Shown: piece after piece, positions 1 through 7,770 of the stretch
Position numbering within the stretch: position 1 is the first letter of the stretch
How the letters are laid out: the number at the start of each line of letters is the position of its first letter
Source: Rhizobiaceae bacterium
Lineage (GTDB): Bacteria > Pseudomonadota > Alphaproteobacteria > Rhizobiales > Rhizobiaceae
NCBI GenBank assembly: GCA_014380965.1
Contig: JACMIV010000201.1
Location: forward strand, 1-11,638
Direction: 5' to 3'
DNA: 11,638 bases
Translations under genes and position numbers: made by a program
Notes under the pieces: model-generated
What the model was told of the DNA's origin: nothing
The model's input: only the letters and a program-made list of their open reading frames with translations
Databases searched by the model: none

Positions 1-116
1 AGGCTGCGCCGCTCGACATGGCCGACTGCTTCGCCTACGCGTCGGCGCGCTACTACCGCATGCCGCTCCTCTACAAGGGCGCCAAGTTCGCCGCCACCGA
101 CATCGAGGCCGCCTGA
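1..116 (+). CDS. vapC: VapC-family PIN-domain ribonuclease toxin, C-terminal fragment (5' end outside window)
   Basis: Only the last 37 codons are present, read from base 3 to the TGA at 114-116. They carry the typical end of a VapC toxin: the DCFAYA motif, whose Asp is one of the acidic metal ligands of PIN nucleases, then a LLYKG strand, then FAATDI with a late acidic residue. VapC proteins cleave RNA, often initiator tRNA or rRNA, and are held inactive by a VapB antitoxin. The antitoxin would normally be encoded just upstream, outside this window. The gene ends about 105 bp before nrnC on the same strand; nothing suggests a functional link. The PIN assignment rests on the C-terminal motif only, so toxin activity and the partner cannot be judged. 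Confidence 0.75.
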   Translation, partial: AAPLDMADCFAYASARYYRMPLLYKGAKFAATDIEAA

Positions 117-135
117 TGCAAGGCTCGAACCGCGC

Positions 136-164
136 TTGACGCGTCGGTCGGTTTGCGATTCTGA
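136..164 (+). promoter_or_regulatory. Possible nrnC promoter
   Basis: The hexamer TTGACG at 136-141, preceded by GC, fits the CTTGAC -35 preference of alphaproteobacterial housekeeping promoters. Seventeen bases later TTCTGA at 159-164 is a poor -10. It lies 58 bp before the nrnC start, a sensible distance. Only the -35 is convincing. Confidence 0.3.
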
Positions 165-221
165 GAGTTCAATGCACGGCGGGCGACTTGCGCCTGACGG
201 ACCGAGACGAAAAGGAACGAC

Positions 222-839
222 ATGACCATCCGTGTCCACAAGGGCGACCTGCCGGATCTCTCCCGCTACACCGGCTCGGTCGCGATCGACACGGAGACGC
301 TCGGCCTCGACACCCGCCGCGACCGGCTCTGCGTCGTGCAGCTTTCGCCCGGCGACGGCACGGCCGACATCGTCCAGATCGCCAAGGGCCAGCGGGAGGC
401 GCCGAACCTTGCCGCGCTCCTCGCTGACGCCTCGAAGACCAAGATCTTCCATTTCGCCCGCTTCGACGTCGCCGCGCTCTATCATGCGTTTGGCGTGATG
501 ACGCAGCCGGTCTTCTGCACCAAGATCGCGTCCCGCCTCGTCAGGACATACACCGACCGGCACGGGCTGAAGGATCTCGCCAAGGAGCTGATCGGGGTCG
601 ATCTCTCCAAGCAGCAGCAGTCGTCCGACTGGGCCGCCGACACGCTGACGCCCGCGCAGATCGAGTATGCCGCCTCGGACGTCCTCTATCTCCACGACCT
701 CATGGGCGTCCTGTTGAAGCGCCTCGAGCGCGAGGAGCGGCTGGACATCGCCAGGGCAAGCTTCGGCTTTCTCCCGACGCGGGCAAAGCTCGATCTCCTC
801 GGCTGGGACGGCGAGGACATCTTCTCGCATTCCGTCTGA
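222..839 (+). CDS. nrnC: NrnC-type nano-RNase (3'-5' exoribonuclease, short RNase D family)
   Basis: The 205-aa protein is a single DEDDy 3'-5' exonuclease domain without the HRDC domains of full-length RNase D (about 375 aa). Visible catalytic residues are Asp23 and Glu25 in IDTET, Asp82 in FHFARFD, and Tyr149/Asp153 in EYAASD. The blocks RDRLCVVQLS, TYTDRHGLK and SKQQQSSDWAA match what I recall of Bartonella NrnC. In that family the enzyme forms a ring-shaped octamer that degrades dinucleotides and very short RNAs, doing the job of Orn in alphaproteobacteria that lack it. The ATG follows AAAGGAA at 211-217, so the start is well supported. The gene converges with the oxygenase gene, the stop codons being 12 bp apart. 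Confidence 0.93.
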   Translation: MTIRVHKGDLPDLSRYTGSVAIDTETLGLDTRRDRLCVVQLSPGDGTADIVQIAKGQREAPNLAALLADASKTKIFHFARFDVAALYHAFGVMTQPVFCTKIASRLVRTYTDRHGLKDLAKELIGVDLSKQQQSSDWAADTLTPAQIEYAASDVLYLHDLMGVLLKRLEREERLDIARASFGFLPTRAKLDLLGWDGEDIFSHSV

Positions 840-840
840 C

Positions 841-853
841 GAGGCGACGCCTC
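841..853. terminator. Small inverted repeat between two convergent genes
   Basis: GAGGC (841-845), a GAC loop, and GCCTC (849-853) form a short perfect hairpin. It fills the 12-bp gap after nrnC and overlaps the stop codon of the facing gene. There is no T-tract on either strand, so it may be a weak bidirectional terminator or chance. Confidence 0.25.
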
Positions 854-1967
854 AGGCCGGCGGCGTTGCTGCATCGAGGGACTTGAGGTTGGCGTGCCGG
901 ACCTTCGCGGCGGCATCGTCGTAGAGGAAGGGCAGGAAGGCGTAGCGCCGCCCTCGCGTCACCCGGCTCACCGCATGGAGCAGAGAGCAGGAGAAGACGA
1001 CGGCGCCGCCGACAGGCGCCTTGTAGCTGCGGCTCCCGAATTCGGGAAAGCTCACCTCGCCGCCATCGAAATCGGCGTTGAGGTTCACCGAGACGGCGAA
1101 GCGGCGATGCGCCGTGCCGGAAGTAGTGTTGTCGCGATGCGCCCGGAAATGCGCGGCGTCCTCGGCGGCGTAGCATCCGACGAGGTAGCGCTCCATACGC
1201 GTGACCTCGAAATTGTAGGCCTTCTTGATCTGCGGGACGACCCGCCGCACGAAGCGCGACCGCACGGCCTCGATCGTCGCCGACTCCTCGATCGTATGGT
1301 CCCTGCGAACTTTGTGGCCGGAATCCTTGAGGAGGACCGTCTTGCCGTTCACCTCTCGCATGAAGCCCGAATCCTCGCCGCCAGACGCGTCGTATTGGGC
1401 GATGAGCGTGTCGCAGAACCCCGGCTCGAAGATGTCGGGCAGAAAGAGGATCGGAGCCTGAAGCTCGAACCCGGCAAAGCGGTTCACCGGCGGCAGCGCC
1501 GCGAGGTAGTCGGCCATTTCGGCGATGTCGCTGCCGTCGTCGGCGAAGGCCATCGTCTTCATGACGCGCATCGTCGGATCGAGCACGACCCAGAGCCGGC
1601 GGATCGCGAACTTGGCGCCCGGCGTCAGCGTCTCGTCGGAGGCGATCGCGCCGTAGAGCTTGCCGACGGTCCCGTCGAAGTCGAAGAGGAAACGCGTTCC
1701 CGGATAGGAGTCGGCGACGCGCCCCTCTCGTTCGTCCGCCGCATCGAAGCTGACGCCAAAGAAGCTCGCCTGTGCATCGTCGAAGACCGGCAGCGCCTTC
1801 ATCGCCGCGAGCGCTGCCTGAGCGCGCGGATCGCCGGCGGACCCGAAGAAGCAGAGCACGATGTAGCGCCCGCCCGCCGTATTGAACGCATAGCGCGGAT
1901 TGGCGAACGAGCGCTGATGGAACCAGGGAGCCGTGTCGCCGGGAAGGATGGACGCGTGGTTCGGCAC
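852..1967 (-). CDS. Two-domain protein: cysteine-less peroxiredoxin-like domain + prolyl-4-hydroxylase-type 2OG-Fe(II) oxygenase
   Basis: The 371-aa protein has two parts. Residues 1-160 resemble an AhpC/TSA-type thioredoxin fold: PGDTAPWF, then IVLCFF, FFGVSFD, FDFDGTVGKLYG and LWVVLDP. At the expected P-x3-T-x2-C site the residues are Gly42, Asp46 and Ala49, so the peroxidatic cysteine is missing; Cys39 sits inside the preceding strand. Residues 165-350 are a P4Hc-like double-stranded beta-helix, with iron ligands His277 and Asp279 (HRD), distal His331 (LLHAVS) and 2-oxoglutarate-binding Arg341 (RRYAFLPF). It should therefore be able to bind Fe(II) and 2OG; the substrate is unknown. I chose the GTG at 1967 because GAGGAG stands 7 nt upstream. 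Another in-frame GTG at 2027 has no good ribosome site. The gene lies after hisA on the same strand, 133 bp away, where rhizobia usually have hisF. Confidence 0.85.
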   Translation of the reverse strand: MPNHASILPGDTAPWFHQRSFANPRYAFNTAGGRYIVLCFFGSAGDPRAQAALAAMKALPVFDDAQASFFGVSFDAADEREGRVADSYPGTRFLFDFDGTVGKLYGAIASDETLTPGAKFAIRRLWVVLDPTMRVMKTMAFADDGSDIAEMADYLAALPPVNRFAGFELQAPILFLPDIFEPGFCDTLIAQYDASGGEDSGFMREVNGKTVLLKDSGHKVRRDHTIEESATIEAVRSRFVRRVVPQIKKAYNFEVTRMERYLVGCYAAEDAAHFRAHRDNTTSGTAHRRFAVSVNLNADFDGGEVSFPEFGSRSYKAPVGGAVVFSCSLLHAVSRVTRGRRYAFLPFLYDDAAAKVRHANLKSLDAATPPA

Positions 1968-1974
1968 GGATGGT

Positions 1975-1980
1975 CTCCTC
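1975..1980 (-). promoter_or_regulatory. Ribosome binding site that sets the oxygenase start
   Basis: On the minus strand GAGGAG lies 7 nt before the GTG at 1967. It favours this start over the in-frame GTG at 2027 and removes 20 N-terminal residues that do not resemble the family. Confidence 0.7.
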
Positions 1981-2100
1981 TGTGGACCACTGAACGCTAA
2001 GCCCTTCTGACCGTCAGGGAAACTCACGCCGTCATCAAACCAACAAATAGATTAACGCTCATGCTCGAAGGCGCGAGGAGGTTCGGCGCGCGGCGGAAGG

Positions 2101-2862
2101 CTACCGGCACACTGGTCCCGGCGCCTCCGGCCTGCCGAGAATGTCCAGCGCCTGCGAGGCATCGATCCGGCCATCGTAGAGCGCCCTGCCGGAGATCGCG
2201 CCTTCGAGCCGAGCCGCATCCGGCATGGTCAGCCGCACGACGTCCGCGAGGGAGGCGAGACCGCCCGAAGCGATGACTGGGATCGCGACGGCGTTCGCCA
2301 GATCGATCGTCGCGTCCCAGTTGATGCCGGCGAGAATGCCGTCGCGGTCGATATCGGTGTAGATGATCGCCGCGACCCCGACATCCTCGAAACGCCCGGC
2401 GAGGTCCTCCGCCGTGAGTTCCGACGTTTCCGCCCAGCCCTCGACTGCGACCTTCCCACCCTTGGCGTCGATGCCGACCGCGATGCGGCCCGGAAACCGC
2501 CGCGCCGCCGCGCGAACGAGATCGGGATCGCGCACCGCGACGGTGCCGAGGATGACGCGCGACAGGCCCCTGTCCAACCAGCGCTCGATGTCCGCCATGG
2601 TCCGAATGCCGCCACCGAGCTGCACCCTCACGTCCGAGCCGACGGCCGCAACGATCGCCTCGACCGCTGCCGCGTTCACCGCCCGCCCCTCGAATGCGCC
2701 GTTGAGGTCGACGACGTGGAGATGGGTGAAGCCGGTATCACGGAAGCTCAACGCCTGAGCCGCCGGGTCCGCATTGTAGACGGTCGCCTCATCCATGTCC
2801 CCGAGCTTGAGGCGCACGCAGACGCCGTCCTTGAGGTCGATGGCGGGGAAGAGGATGGGCAT
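2101..2862 (-). CDS. hisA: HisA, phosphoribosylformimino-5-aminoimidazole carboxamide ribotide isomerase
   Basis: HisA performs the Amadori-type isomerisation of ProFAR to PRFAR in histidine synthesis, in the cytoplasm. The 253-aa protein is a full (beta/alpha)8 barrel. Catalytic Asp9 is in PAIDL and Asp132 in GIDAKGG, with Thr169 in YTDIDRDG. Phosphate-binding loops appear as QLGGGIR (81-87), ASGGL (198-202) and [13 protein letters not shown] chose the ATG at 2862, which has GAAGG 6 nt upstream and begins with the usual [13 protein letters not shown]. Upstream in-frame TTG/ATG codons near 2892-2895 lack a ribosome site. It is the last his gene here, 37 bp after hisH. hisF does not follow. 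Confidence 0.96.
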   Translation of the reverse strand: MPILFPAIDLKDGVCVRLKLGDMDEATVYNADPAAQALSFRDTGFTHLHVVDLNGAFEGRAVNAAAVEAIVAAVGSDVRVQLGGGIRTMADIERWLDRGLSRVILGTVAVRDPDLVRAAARRFPGRIAVGIDAKGGKVAVEGWAETSELTAEDLAGRFEDVGVAAIIYTDIDRDGILAGINWDATIDLANAVAIPVIASGGLASLADVVRLTMPDAARLEGAISGRALYDGRIDASQALDILGRPEAPGPVCR

Positions 2863-2899
2863 GGCAGGCCTTCGGACGAAAATATTTTGCATCAAGAGG

Positions 2900-3562
2900 T
2901 TATGGCATCCAGCCGAGAAAGTTCGTCAAGAGCCTCAGCCCAAGCCGCTGGCTTTTTTCCGGGTGGAACTGCGTTCCGGCCGCGTTGTCCCGCGCGACCA
3001 GCGCCGTCACGGGGCCGCCGTAGTCGGTCGTCGCCACGATGTCCGACGGATCGGCCGCGACGAGCTGGTAGGAGTGGACGAAGTAGGCGTGGAGGCCGGT
3101 CTCGCCTGTCGGTATCCCCGCGAGCAGGGGGTGGTCGCGCCTCGTATCGATCGTGTTCCAGCCGATCTGCGGAACCTTCAGCGACGGATCGGACGGCACG
3201 ATCGGCTCGACATCGCCGGCAACCCAGCCGAAGCCTTCGGTGATGGTCTTTTCGAGGCCGCGGGAAGACATGAGCTGCATTCCGACGCAGATGCCGAGGA
3301 AGGGCCTGGCGTCGCGTTCGACGGCGTGCCGCAGCGTCTCGGTCATGCCGGGCACGGCGTCGAGCCCTTTGCGGCAGTCGGCATAGGCGCCGACGCCTGG
3401 CAGGACGACCCGGTCGGCGCCCCGCACCACGTCGGGATCGTCGGTGAGGCGGATGTCGATTTCGATGCCGGCCTCGTAGGCCGCGCGCTCGAAGGCCTTC
3501 ACGGCGGAGCGAAGGTTCCCCGAGCCGTAGTCGACGATCGCAAGGACGGACCGTCTCGCCAT
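2900..3562 (-). CDS. hisH: HisH, glutaminase subunit of imidazole glycerol phosphate synthase
   Basis: HisH hydrolyses glutamine and channels ammonia to HisF, which turns PRFAR into imidazole glycerol phosphate and AICAR. The 220-aa class I glutamine amidotransferase shows IVDYGSGNL at 9-17, the loop LPGVGAY at 54-60, nucleophile Cys92 in LGICVGMQL, and the partner residues His200 and Glu202 in QFHPEKS. Length and motifs are complete. Its ATG is 1 nt from the stop of the DUF2628 gene, which points to translational coupling. The obligate partner HisF is not in this window and must come from another locus. Confidence 0.96.
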   Translation of the reverse strand: MARRSVLAIVDYGSGNLRSAVKAFERAAYEAGIEIDIRLTDDPDVVRGADRVVLPGVGAYADCRKGLDAVPGMTETLRHAVERDARPFLGICVGMQLMSSRGLEKTITEGFGWVAGDVEPIVPSDPSLKVPQIGWNTIDTRRDHPLLAGIPTGETGLHAYFVHSYQLVAADPSDIVATTDYGGPVTALVARDNAAGTQFHPEKSQRLGLRLLTNFLGWMP

Positions 3563-3563
3563 C

Positions 3564-4094
3564 TCAGCGCCCTCGCGAGGGGTCGAGCAGACTCCGGCCG
3601 AGGCTGCGTCCCTCGGCCTTCAGCCTCCGGCCCTCGAAGAACGCGGAGCGGTCGAAGCGGGGTACGGCGGGAGGCGAAGGCGCATCCGTTCGGGCGGAAT
3701 TCCCGGCGGTGCCGGCGTAGTAGAAGATCGCCGCCTCCTCTTCGTCGATCGCGTCGACCACCATCGTCTCCGTGAAGCCCTTGCGGCGCAGCTTGGCGGC
3801 GCGAAGGCTCGGTCCCTCCAGCGCGACGAACGCGCCGAGAAGAAGCGGCAGGATCGCCGCGGCTGGGCCGAGACCCGGGATATTGGCAAGGAGGCCGAAG
3901 GCGAAGATGGCGGCGAAGGCGAGGATGCCGGACAGAATGAGCCCGTGGCGCAAGAGCCAGAGGAAAGGGAAGAGCACTGCCCATTTGGCGAAGGCATCGC
4001 GCACGAAGACCGCGCGCTCGCTCGGCTGCAATGATGTCCCGTCGCCCGCAGCGGTCGCGGCAAGCGTCGGCTCGAAAACGATCCAGCGTGTCAT
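3564..4094 (-). CDS. DUF2628 family membrane protein in the histidine operon
   Basis: The 176-aa protein has no known reaction. It starts with MTRWIVFEP, has an acidic or neutral stretch to about residue 30, then two hydrophobic segments at about 38-70 (possibly a re-entrant or two short helices) and 76-92 around a NIPGLGP turn. After these come the basic patch KLRRKGF, an acidic motif [10 protein letters not shown], and a low-complexity Pro/Arg-rich tail. This pattern, and its position between hisB and hisH, fit the DUF2628 proteins common at this spot in rhizobia. The stop is 1 nt before the hisH start. The ATG overlaps, as ATGA, the end of a 13-codon reading frame that begins at the hisB stop. 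It is probably an inner-membrane protein; a role in histidine synthesis is not shown. Confidence 0.75.
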   Translation of the reverse strand: MTRWIVFEPTLAATAAGDGTSLQPSERAVFVRDAFAKWAVLFPFLWLLRHGLILSGILAFAAIFAFGLLANIPGLGPAAAILPLLLGAFVALEGPSLRAAKLRRKGFTETMVVDAIDEEEAAIFYYAGTAGNSARTDAPSPPAVPRFDRSAFFEGRRLKAEGRSLGRSLLDPSRGR

Positions 4095-4132
4095 CGCCCG
4101 AAGGCTCCCGCGAAAGCGGCGCCGGCGGTCAT
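4091..4132 (-). other. 13-codon linker reading frame joining hisB and the DUF2628 gene
   Basis: The ATG at 4132-4130 overlaps the hisB TGA (ATGA). The frame reads [13 protein letters not shown] and ends in a TGA that again overlaps the next gene's ATG (ATGA at 4094-4091). It could carry terminating ribosomes across the 34-bp gap by re-initiation. It may equally be chance; no ribosome site of its own is seen beyond the hisB coding end. Confidence 0.35.
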
Positions 4133-4746
4133 GCCAGCATCCCCTTGGTGGATGGCACGAGGCCCACCTGCCGCGGATCTAGGGCAAGCGCCTCGCCGAG
4201 AACGCGCGCGACGGCCTTGAAGCAGGTCTCGGCGATATGGTGCGCGTTCTCGCCGTAGAGCGTCTCGACATGCAGCGTGATGCCGGCGTTCTGGGCGAGC
4301 GCCTGGAAGAACTCGCGCACGAGCTCGGTGTCGAAGGTGCCGATCTTCTCGCGCGGAAAGGTCGTGCGGAAGACGAGGAAGGGACGCCCAGAGACATCCA
4401 CCGCCGCCCGCGTCAGGCACTCGTCCATCGCAAGATCGAGCGAAGCGTAGCGGCGGATGCCCCGTCGCTCGCCCATCGCCTGCCGAAGCGCCTGGCCGAG
4501 CGCGATCCCCGTGTCTTCCACCGTGTGGTGGTCGTCGATGTGGAGGTCGCCCTTTGCCTCGACCGACATGTCGATCAGCGAGTGGCGAGCGAGCTGGTCG
4601 AGCATATGGTCGAAGAAGCCGACCCCGGTCGACATCTCGGCGCGGCCGGTGCCGTCGAGATCGACCGACACGGAAATCCGCGTCTCCTTCGTCTCGCGCG
4701 TCACCGTGCCGACGCGTACGGTCATCATCTCGTTCGTCGCCGTCAT
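4129..4746 (-). CDS. hisB: HisB, imidazoleglycerol-phosphate dehydratase
   Basis: HisB dehydrates imidazole glycerol phosphate to imidazole acetol phosphate, using Mn(II) ions held by histidines. The 205-aa protein is the monofunctional form without the phosphatase domain found in enterobacteria. The family's repeated-half structure shows in [12 protein letters not shown] (44-55) and [10 protein letters not shown] (71-80), then MDEC (107-110) and GENAHH (165-170), which provide the metal ligands. The C-terminal end PSTKGML is normal. The ATG at 4746 has GAAAGG about 7 nt upstream. It is the first gene of the his block; the 342 bp before it must hold the operon promoter, which I could not place with confidence. 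Confidence 0.96.
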   Translation of the reverse strand: MTATNEMMTVRVGTVTRETKETRISVSVDLDGTGRAEMSTGVGFFDHMLDQLARHSLIDMSVEAKGDLHIDDHHTVEDTGIALGQALRQAMGERRGIRRYASLDLAMDECLTRAAVDVSGRPFLVFRTTFPREKIGTFDTELVREFFQALAQNAGITLHVETLYGENAHHIAETCFKAVARVLGEALALDPRQVGLVPSTKGMLA

Positions 4747-4779
4747 CTGCCAGCCTTTCGTCTTCCCGCCCGCTTTAGA

Positions 4780-4923
4780 TCAGATTGCAGGGAGTGCGAA
4801 GCGCCGAGGTCGGAAAATCGCGCGGGTTCTGCCGGAACAGCGCGCGGACCCGGTGGCGAAGACGCCGAGCATCGCGAGGGTCGTCAGGACTTTCCCGATG
4901 ACGGGTGTATTTGCGAAACGCAT
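4780..4923 (-). CDS. Possible small ORF with hydrophobic N-terminus (47 aa), doubtful
   Basis: The frame starts at the ATG at 4923 and ends with a TGA at 4780-4782. Residues 8-27 are hydrophobic (VIGKVLTTLAMLGVFATGSA) after one basic residue, like a signal anchor; the rest is Arg-rich and looks non-coding. The start of it resembles the first membrane helix of chemotaxis receptors, so it could be a remnant. There is no good ribosome site. It may be chance in GC-rich DNA. Confidence 0.2.
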   Translation of the reverse strand: MRFANTPVIGKVLTTLAMLGVFATGSARCSGRTRAIFRPRRFALPAI

Positions 4924-4951
4924 CGCGTCACTCAGCGGGTTCGAAGAAAGG

Positions 4952-4973
4952 ATCGGAAGCCGTGCTTTCCGAT
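4952..4973 (-). terminator. Hairpin with T-rich tail, candidate terminator after hslV
   Basis: ATCGGAAGC (4952-4960), loop CGT, and GCTTTCCGAT (4964-4973) pair over nine base pairs with one bulge. On the minus strand it is followed by CCTTTCTTCG, a pyrimidine-rich tail. It lies about 115 bp after the hslV stop and upstream of the his operon, so it would insulate the two. Confidence 0.45.
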
Positions 4974-5002
4974 TTGAACGCTCGTCGGTGACAATTCATC
5001 AA

Positions 5003-5030
5003 CCTGGTCGATCAAGCCTTGATAGCCAGG
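5003..5030 (-). terminator. Second hairpin downstream of hslV
   Basis: CCTGG (5003-5007) pairs with CCAGG (5026-5030), and ATCAA (5011-5015) with TTGAT (5019-5023) around loop GCC. The minus-strand flank TTGATGAATTGT is only partly T-rich. It lies 58 bp after the hslV stop; it could terminate transcription or protect the mRNA 3' end. Confidence 0.35.
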
Positions 5031-5088
5031 GCACTCAGCCACAGCGGTCCGTTCCAGGCCGAACCGAGGCGCCGGAGGTAGCACGGCG

Positions 5089-5646
5089 TCACTCGGTCGC
5101 GATGCTCTCCATCACCAGATTGCCGTTGGTGTAGATGCAGATCTCGCCGGCGATCTTCATGGCGCGCCGGGCGATCTCCTCGGCATCGTGATCCGTATCC
5201 GCGAGCGCTCGTGCCGCGGCGAGCGCGAAGTTGCCGCCCGAGCCGATCGCCATGATGCCGCCCTCTGGCTCCAGCACGTCGCCGTTGCCGGTCAGTGCGA
5301 GCGTGATCGACTTGTCCGCCACGAGCATCATCGCTTCGAGGCGCCGGAGGTAGCGGTCGGTGCGCCAGTCCTTGGCAAGTTCCACCGAGGCGCGCATCAA
5401 CTGGTCCGGATACTGTTCGAGCTTGGCCTCGAGACGTTCGAGGAGCGTGAAGGCGTCGGCCGTGGCGCCCGCGAAGCCCGCGATCACTTGGCCTGCCTTG
5501 CCGATGCGCCGGACCTTCCGGGCATTGCCTTTCATGACCGTATTGCCGAGGGAGACCTGTCCGTCGCCGGCGATGACGACTTGGCCCCCCTTGCGGACGG
5601 TGACGATGGTGGTCGCATACATCTGTGCGGGGTCGTGGCGCTGCAT
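5089..5646 (-). CDS. hslV: HslV (ClpQ), proteolytic subunit of the HslUV protease
   Basis: HslV is the N-terminal-threonine peptidase of the two-part HslUV ATP-dependent protease, a double hexameric ring related to proteasome beta subunits. The 185-aa protein has the mature start [10 protein letters not shown] at residue 12. Counting from Thr12, Asp28 and Lys44 take the places of the catalytic Asp17 and Lys33. [20 protein letters not shown] and [12 protein letters not shown] are family blocks. The first 11 residues would have to be removed to free Thr12; such extensions occur in alphaproteobacteria. The ATG at 5646 has GAAAG 7 nt upstream; in-frame codons further up have none. No hslU lies beside it. 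It follows frcA by 123 bp, probably with its own promoter. Confidence 0.95.
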   Translation of the reverse strand: MQRHDPAQMYATTIVTVRKGGQVVIAGDGQVSLGNTVMKGNARKVRRIGKAGQVIAGFAGATADAFTLLERLEAKLEQYPDQLMRASVELAKDWRTDRYLRRLEAMMLVADKSITLALTGNGDVLEPEGGIMAIGSGGNFALAAARALADTDHDAEEIARRAMKIAGEICIYTNGNLVMESIATE

Positions 5647-5710
5647 GGCGTGTCTTTCGAAGGGTTTGCGCAGCTCCCGAAGCAACGGCGCCGTGTGTCG
5701 AAGACCGCTG

Positions 5711-5739
5711 ATGTAGGGGCTCGTCCCGCGCTCCGCCAA
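5711..5739 (-). promoter_or_regulatory. hslV: Possible sigma-32-like heat-shock promoter of hslV
   Basis: On the minus strand TTGGCG (5739-5734) is followed after 14 bp by CCCCTACAT (5719-5711), resembling the CTTGAA-N13-15-CCCCAT pattern of heat-shock promoters. It sits about 65 bp before the hslV start, between frcA and hslV. The -10 half is good and the -35 half is weak. Heat-shock control of hslVU is known from other bacteria. Confidence 0.35.
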
Positions 5740-5769
5740 CATCCGCCACGCAAAGAGCCTCGGGGTGCC

Positions 5770-6548
<779 letters not shown>

Positions 6549-6552
<4 letters not shown>

Positions 6553-7640
6553 GCAGAGACCTTTCGGATCCACTGGTCGGCCGCGACGGCGAGGATGATG
6601 AGCGCGCCGACGGTGAGCTGCGTCCACTGCGGGTCGGTGCCCCAGATCCTGAGGCCCATGGCGAAGACGCCGACGATGAGCGCGCCGATCAACGTTCCGA
6701 ACACCGAGCCCCTGCCGCCGAAGAGCGAGGTTCCGCCGATGACGACCGCGGTGATCGACTGGATGTTGGCCTCGGCTCCCGAGGTCGGCGAGATCGAGCC
6801 GATGCGTCCGATCAGCGCCCAACCGGCAAGACCGCAGATCATGCCGGCGACGACGTAGACGGAGACGAGCGTCTTCGTCGTCGAGATGCCGGAGAGGCGC
6901 GCCGCGTCCGGATCGTCGCCGAGCGCATGGACGTGGCGCCCCCAGGCCGTGTTGTTGAGGATGTAGAAGAAAACGAGGACGAGCAGCACCATGAAGACGG
7001 CGCCGTAGGTGAAGACCGCCCCGCCGAGGCGGAAGGACGTTCCGAGGAACTGGAGGAGGGGCGCTGCCGCCGCGACGTCCTGCGCGCGGATCGTCTCGTT
7101 GGCCGAGTAGATGAAATTCGCCGACAGGAAGATGAACCAGGTGCCGAGCGTCACGATGAAAGGCGGCAGGCGCAGCATCGCGACGAGGACGCCGTTGATG
7201 AGGCCGCAGATCATTCCGACCGCGATGCCGCAGGCGATGGCGAGCGGCGCCGGCAGGCCGAGATTGACCGCGAACTGGCCCATCACCACCGAGGAGATCA
7301 CCATGATCGCGCCGACCGAGAGATCGATGCCGGCAGTGAGGATGATCAGCGTCTGCGCGACGCCGATGATGCCGACGATCGTCACCTGCTGCAGGATCAG
7401 CGTCAGCGTGAAGGAGGAGAAGAAGCGCTCGCCGAGAAGGAGCCCGAAGACGCCGACAGAAAACAGGAGCACCAGCACCGGCACCATGGTCGGATTGGCG
7501 TGGAGGAAGTGCTGGAGCGTCGCGAGCCCGCCCTTCTTCGACGAGTCGAATTCTGCGACCCGCTTGTCGCTCGCAGCGACCTTCTCGAAATCGGCGGCGC
7601 TCATTTTCGCGGGCACGGGCGTACCGGGTACTTCGCTCAT
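6549..7640 (-). CDS. frcC: FrcC, permease of fructose-type ABC transporter
   Basis: FrcC is the inner-membrane channel of the sugar importer and belongs to the branched-chain/ribose permease family (BPD_transp_2). The 363-aa protein has a soluble N-terminus of about 50 residues (including FDSSKKGG), then about eight to ten hydrophobic segments, beginning with PVLVLLFSVGVFGLLLG at 54-70. Family marks are TAGIDLSVGAI (102-112), the cytoplasmic coupling loop GRHVHALGDDPDAARLSGI (234-252), and IGGTSLFGGRGS (301-312). The start is the ATG at 7640, with GGGGAGG about 6 nt upstream; this is clearer than an in-frame codon at 7700. A 362-bp structured spacer separates it from frcB. It overlaps frcA by 4 bp. 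Confidence 0.92.
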
Positions 7641-7770
7641 GGCTTTCCTCCCCTGCGGACTCGCCCAAGGACGGACCGCTTTCGTCGAACTGTGCGTCAA
7701 AGGACGAGTGTCGGCAATGGTCTGCGGGGTCGGCGCGATCGTTCGCCGATGCCGTCGGGCGTCCTTGCCC

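Larger units (their letters stand above)
4747..5088. other. Intergenic region between hslV and hisB
   Basis: These 342 bp lie after hslV and before hisB, both on the minus strand. They contain two hairpins (5003-5030 and 4952-4973) that could end hslV transcription, and a 47-codon minus-strand frame (4780-4923). A promoter for hisB is expected, but I see no convincing -35/-10 pair. Confidence 0.7.

Noticed and set aside
894..2000. A 368-codon plus-strand frame opposite the oxygenase gene
   Set aside because: Composition is typical of an antisense shadow; the minus strand has intact iron and 2OG ligands.
2007..2017. Palindrome CTGAC-C-GTCAG upstream of the oxygenase start as an operator
   Set aside because: It is short, with a single copy, and there is no regulator gene nearby to support it.
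2863..2895. An 11-residue N-terminal extension of hisA
   Set aside because: The upstream TTG and ATG have no ribosome site, and the extra residues are not typical of HisA. The ATG at 2862 has GAAGG at proper spacing.
5647..5742. An upstream extension of hslV by 32 residues
   Set aside because: It would cross the candidate promoter at 5711-5739, lacks a ribosome site, and would put even more sequence before the catalytic threonine.
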